DNA of 64,000 bases from Sweltsa coloradensis (taxonomy: Eukaryota > Arthropoda > Insecta > Plecoptera > Chloroperlidae). Shown piece after piece: positions 59,147 through 64,000 of this stretch. Made by a program: the position numbers and the translations under genes. The notes under the pieces are model-generated. The model saw nothing but the letters and a program-made list of their open reading frames with translations, was not told the DNA's origin and searched no databases. The stretch is taken from NCBI GenBank assembly GCA_024449915.1, contig JAMZAV010000095.1, positions 1,054,001 through 1,118,000 on the forward strand, written 5' to 3'. Each line of letters opens with the position of its first letter. Within the stretch, counting starts at the first letter, position 1.

Positions 59147-61165
59147 TAATCGTTACGTCCCATGTTAATTGAAGATATCGCTTCGTTCACCACTCTCAGT
59201 CTCATATAATTATCGTCTACGTAACTGGTACAAATTGTGTATAATATTTCGTACAATGTGTGCAGATTGTATTTAATTTTAAAAATGTACCCTTGCTTGG
59301 CTATTGTCGATTCAATTTAATGTGGAACTTCGGAAGTAGGGACATAGCTTCCGGGACGCTATTAGGAACAATCTGGGGTTTGGAGGATGGCCCCAGTTGA
59401 TGCGGTCCGTGGCTCACAGCCCGATTTTGTTTTAATTCTAAGAGTGTAATTAGAGTATTGACGATTTTTTTTTTTTTTTAGAAAAACCTTATAAAAGATG
59501 TATGAAAAATTGCAAAATAAGAAAAAATATCAATATTAATTATATTATATCTCAATAAATACTTAACGTAAAATAAAAATTGTGTCTTCCCTCGCCCCCC
59601 CCCCCCCCTCCGTTAGTAACGACACTGCCGGTCAGATATAAAATATTCTTTTCTCGTGGGCTTAAAGAGCAAACCGACCTATCAACAACGAGTGGCCTGT
59701 AACTGTATCTCGCTAACAAAATCAACATACTCAAATGATGAGTGTTTAAACTGCAATTTGTACTTGTGATAACAGTTATCGGTAGGGAAAGAGACTAGTA
59801 GCCTAGTAGCAAATTAACACGACTTTGCAATTATATGATTAACCTATAAATATTATCATCGAGGCCTCACCCATTCATGACCTAAATTTGTTTTCGAGGC
59901 AGTTGTTTTGGATAGTTTGGAACGAGTTTGGTACTGGTTGCTTTTTGAGCTGGCCATGCAGTTCTGCACCCGGGTTCAAACAACTGTTCAAACTCGGTGT
60001 GCCCACGGTTTCAAAATCAACGTTTATAAAATTAAGCACAATAACAACGTTTGCTATTTAATTTAAGTTTGCGAATTACACAAAGTTACGGACATAGTTT
60101 ATCAACAACGATCATGAGACATGAACAAAACAGTTTTTAAATTGTGGATTGAGTAGGTACACACAATATTAGGTTTGGATGGCCGATGTTTTTTTCGGTT
60201 TGTTACATTATTATTCTATTTTGTAAACACTTAGATAATTTGAAGCACTCTTACTATTTTTGTCCTTCTGTCGGTACAAAGATAGTATTTATACCGGATA
60301 AAGAAAAAATATAAAATGCAACGTATCATATTGAATAGAAAACTTTTCGAAATACCTTAGTATTTAGAAACGAGTATTTATTATAAGTTAACAACATTAG
60401 CCAATCAACAAACACAAACATTAGTCATAAGTGCGTGGGAATGAGTTTGAAATAAAAATATATTAATCGTCTATTAGGCGTAAACCCAAAAGTAGATACA
60501 AAATATTCTTGATTCAGAACTTCTGGGTGGTAAACCTGGACGTTATTAATTTTAATGACAGCAAAACATTATCCTACATGACAAACCAAGCTCATTTAAA
60601 TATAACTAAATTGTTTATTTTGTTCACAATTAATAACGCGTATACAATGTTATAGTAAGCCCACGATATTATGTACCGAAAATAGCAAATGAACATTGTA
60701 CTCAACGATTACAGTGTGAAAAATGGTTGTTTCCGCTGTCAGGTTTCATTACGCACATGAACTGAGCAATTGCCACATACCCACGTCGTTAGTAATCTAT
60801 GACGTGCTTTAGTTCTAGATTATAAGTTGATACTGATTGATGATAGTTATTGGAAACAATTAGCAAGTTGGATAAAACCGTTCATGTCTAGCAACCATAA
60901 TAAAATACGTAATACACATGATTGTTGACTTATGTGCCACCCGTTGTAACTATTGGCGAAGGCAAACCTTTCGCCAATGGTGGAGGTGCCGGGTCATGAA
61001 TAATCCAATGTTTGCAGGGCTAGCAAAACTCCCTATAACCCACCGGATCAACAAACACAAGTTCACTTCTGTATTAGCCTTGATGAAGGATAATAACAAA
61101 AACGCATTATCAATCATTATCAACAAGGCATACATACAACATTTTGTAATTCAGTGTATTCTTTT
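59147..61165. other. Intergenic DNA
   Basis: AT-rich. A C run at 59597-59609, and a small perfect-looking hairpin near 60953-60977 (TTGGCGAAGG / CCTTTCGCCAA). No gene or transposon end supported. Confidence 0.5.
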
Positions 61166-61725
61166 TGGATGAGCGAAGCGAAGACTTCAATTTCACTGAC
61201 CCCCAAAAAATTTAGCTCGGGTGTTTTTTTTTTTTTTTGTCTGTTTGTTTGCTCTCTACCGGGCAAACGGCATATGCGATTTTGATGAAAATTTAAGGGG
61301 ACCTTCGAAATCTCTGAACTTAGACTTGCCACGTTTTGGGTACAATCGAAGAAATATTTCGCATGAATATCGTACTTTTACGATTTTTTCGATTTTTAGT
61401 GCTATATTTTCGTGACATTTGGGCTGATTCTGACCAAACGGGTGGGACTATAACGTTCATATTTCACATGGACATTAAGGTTATGGTGATGTATTGCTTT
61501 TTGAAAGAAAAAGTTGAAAAAGTTAGCCAGAATCCATAGAATTAAGGTTTTAATATGAGTTTTTTAGGTTTATAATAACAGTTAACAAGTAACAATAGAA
61601 ACTTGTCAACAATCGACTACAATGCATTCAAAAAGCACTTGCAAAGGAAAAGTGGTCCTACGCAAACTAAAAACTTACAAAAAAGCTCATCCATCAACGC
61701 GGCGGGACTTAAGCGTTTTCCTGGT
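61166..61725 (+). mobile_element. HINE-1 subfamily copy (PGR body)
   Basis: 5' TTGGATGAGCGAAGCGAAGA, 3' GCGGCGGGACTTAAGCGTTT then TCCTGGT. Same termini as HINE-1 but a different middle: CTCTCTACCGGGCAAACGGC, ACATGGACATTAAGGTTATG and AAAAAGTTGAAAAAGTT. T^T flanks. Confidence 0.85.
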
Positions 61726-61743
61726 TATATAAATTATGGAGCC

Positions 61744-61850
61744 GACTGGAACAACGTCGACCATCTCGTGTGTAGTGTACTTTCTTTGTTCCTCCTAACC
61801 TTTCGTTGTGCAAGGCCTGTACAAACGAGGTGGTCGACGATATTCCAGTC
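61744..61850. mobile_element. Small foldback, 26-bp arms
   Basis: Arms 61744-61769 and 61825-61850 (GACTGGAACAACGTCGACCA against TGGTCGACGATATTCCAGTC) match at 23 of 26 positions. Short non-coding loop. Sits between two HINE copies of the same subfamily. Confidence 0.65.
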
Positions 61851-61928
61851 GACGCTATTCAGCGCCCCCTATATATAAGCATCACTTTTCTGTTCGTCCG
61901 TCTGTGCGTGTCTGTCACGTTTTACGAT

Positions 61929-62525
61929 ACTAGGAAAACGCTAAAGTCCCGCCGCGTTGATGGATGAGCTTTTTAAAGTTTTTAGTTTGCGTGGGATATC
62001 TTTACTTTTGCAAGTGCTTTGTTTTGCTGCCTACGCATTGTAGGTGATTGTTGTCAAGTTTCTATTGTTTCTTGTCAATTAATATTATTTACCGTAAAAA
62101 ACTTATATTAAAAGCTTTATTTCTATGGATTCTGGCTAACTTTTTCAACTTTTTCTTACAAAAGGTACTACATCACTATAACCTTAATGTCCATGTTTAA
62201 TATGGACGTTGTAGCCCCACCCGTTTGGTCAGAATTGGCCCAAATGGCACGAAAATATAGCACAAAAAATCAAAAAACTTATATTAAAAGCTTTATTTCT
62301 ATAGATTCTGGCTAACTTTTTCAACTTTTTCTTTCAAAAGGTACTACATCACCATAAAGTTGTAGCCCCAACCGTTTGGTCAGAATTGACACCAAATGTC
62401 ACGAAAATATCGCACTTAAAATCGAAAAAAATCGTAAAAGTACGATCAGCTCTAAGTTCAGAGATTTCGAAGGTCCTCTCCAATTTTCATCAAGATCGGA
62501 TATGCCGTTTGCCCGGTAGAGAGCG

Positions 62526-62558
<33 letters not shown>

Positions 62559-62662
62559 ACAAACAAACAAACAAACAAAAAAAAAACACCCGAGCTAAAT
62601 GTTTTGGGGGCCAGTGAAATTGTAGTCTTCGCTTCACTCGCTTCGCTCGCTACGCTCATCCA
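61929..62662 (-). mobile_element. HINE-1 subfamily copy with internal duplication
   Basis: Reverse-oriented relative of 61166-61725 (CTAGGAAAACGCTAAAGTCC to CGCTACGCTCATCCAA). A ~175-bp block starting TTATATTAAAAGCTTTATTT occurs twice (about 62103 and 62279), each with AACTTTTTCAACTTTTTCTT. Confidence 0.85.
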
Positions 62663-62730
62663 AAAAACCGAACACGACGTTCGATTGGCATGCGTTTTTT
62701 GGCGTTGTACTTCAACATGTATGGTACAGA

Positions 62731-63472
62731 ACTAGGAAAACGCTTAAGTCCCGCCGCGTTGTTGGATGAGCGTAATTGGTGCATTGAGCTGCCATGTGTT
62801 ATGCGAATTTTCTGTTGTTCTGTGGAAAAATCATTACTTAGTTGAATTTTTTTTAAATTAAATTTAAAAAAAAAAAATTAACTTAAATTTTGAAATTTAT
62901 TAATCGCAATTGTTAAAAAAAATCGTAAAATTGCGATTTTTATAAGAAATAATTTCTCGATTGCGCTCAAATTTGACACTAATATATAAATTCATAAAAT
63001 TAAGGTTCTGCGAAAAAATCATTACAATCGGATAAAGCATGTAGGTGTTATAAGTCAAAGAAAAAAACCCGTAAAATTTCGATTTTATGATAAATATTTT
63101 TCAATTGCGCTCAAATTTCACAAGAATACTTTAATTCATAAAATAAAGGTTCTGTGCAAAAATCATTAAAATCGGATAAAGCATGTAGGTGTTATAAGTC
63201 AAAGAATTTTTTAAATCGAAAAAAATCGTCAAATTGCGATTTTCATGAGAAATAATTTTCCGATTGCGCTCAAAAACGGGGCAGTTCTAAGTTCAGAGAT
63301 TTATAAGGCCTCCATAAAATTTCATCTCAATCGGAGTATCGGTTTAGCCGGAATCGGGCGGACAAACGGACAAAAATACAAAAAGAAAAAAAAAGAAAAA
63401 AAAAAACATTCCGTTTTTTTTCTCCAGTGTAGTAGAATGGAATCTTCGCTTCGCTCGCTAACGCTCATCCAA
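62731..63472 (-). mobile_element. HINE-1 copy, full length, type I end
   Basis: ACTAGGAAAACGCTTAAGTC to CGCTAACGCTCATCCAA with the standard GTTGGATGAGCGTAATTGGT sub-terminal segment, three internal units and GGCAGTTCTAAGTTCAGAGA. Flanked by A on both sides, equivalent to T^T. Confidence 0.92.
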
Positions 63473-64000
63473 TAATTTGGTGACCCTGGGGTTAAAAGGG
63501 GAGTGGCTAGCCCCCAAGAAAGTTTAAACATTCATGACCCGGCACCTCCACCATTTTGAATTATTTTATTTATGTTATTTCCAATTTTCCTCTCTAAATC
63601 CCCCACCCCCCAAAAAAAAAAAAAAAATCTCCATCATCTGTCCTATTAGATACTTCCGTCCCCATAGACAAGTGTACAAATTAGCAGTTGAAACGTAGAG
63701 TGAGTACTTCAATACTGACTCAACAGTTGAAGTCATATTTTATCGTTTCCTAGTAACTAGATTTTACACTAAACAATATGGAGTTTGTTCGATGCGTCAT
63801 TGTAATTGGCATAACTGCGAAATAGATTGCAGTATTATCTTGGATGGAACAAGTATACACAATTCAATAACTTATAAGAGCTTTTCAAATGAAGTTTTAA
63901 ATACATATCTTGATTTGAACTAAGCCGTTGGTGCTTATATTAACTATCTGATTTGCATTGATTACTAATTTCTGTTCTTTGAGAATCAATTTACTGCATG
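63473..64000. other. Intergenic DNA, nothing recognised
   Basis: No open frame with exon character and no repeat end; a short C/A run at about 63600-63627. Confidence 0.5.

Overview
This window looks like a stretch of a repeat-rich arthropod nuclear genome, most likely an insect. The reasons are GC-richer exons in AT-rich DNA, GT-AG introns of 0.3 to 9 kb, a TCAGTT initiator with a correctly spaced downstream promoter element, and many non-autonomous transposons. I see no bacterial, organellar or viral gene organisation. Three spliced genes can be read with confidence, all on the + strand. Everything else is intron, intergenic DNA or mobile-element debris.

Genes. (A) 9121-11026 is a four-exon, four-pass MARVEL-domain protein of about 158 residues; its first membrane segment is poorly resolved. 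(B) 14409-27043 is a second four-exon MARVEL protein of 191 residues with a Cys cluster before the first membrane segment. Its third intron starts with GC instead of GT. A and B share exon number, phase-0 junctions and the FLKT.xGLxxLAE motif before the first junction, so they look like a tandem paralogue pair. (C) 40631-52383 is a three-exon, 150-residue single-pass membrane protein of unrecognised family: N-glycosylation sequons before the helix and a basic tail after it. It has an Inr + DPE core promoter at 40573-40606.

Layout. 1-9000: intergenic, with a 4.2 kb element carrying ~0.8 kb inverted arms (2254-6444), then a homopolymer-rich stretch of doubtful consensus quality (about 6500-8600). 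9000-27240: genes A and B, whose introns and flanks hold Helentron/HINE-like elements and tRNA-derived SINEs. 27240-40560: intergenic, with HINE clusters, a Harbinger-like MITE (35955-36231), a perfect 173-bp inverted repeat (36799-37209), two copies of a second HINE family, and a foldback MITE. 40570-52800: gene C, whose introns hold a tRNA-like foldback, an array of nine iterated splice donors (49940-50236) and a hAT-like MITE with a perfect 8-bp target duplication (51504-51927). 54448-56369: a Foldback-like element whose arms are tandem repeats. 56660-63470: a graveyard of HINE copies, one inserted inside another.

The most notable signals are: (1) the 33-bp minisatellite made by reiterating the 3' end of gene C exon 2 together with its 5' splice site; (2) the HINE family, whose nested copy reveals a T^T insertion site without target duplication and whose 3' end is shared with an otherwise different family; (3) the Foldback element built from ~160-bp repeats with a GC-rich palindromic core; (4) the perfect 173-bp inverted repeat; (5) a foldback element whose loop is a tRNA-like domain.
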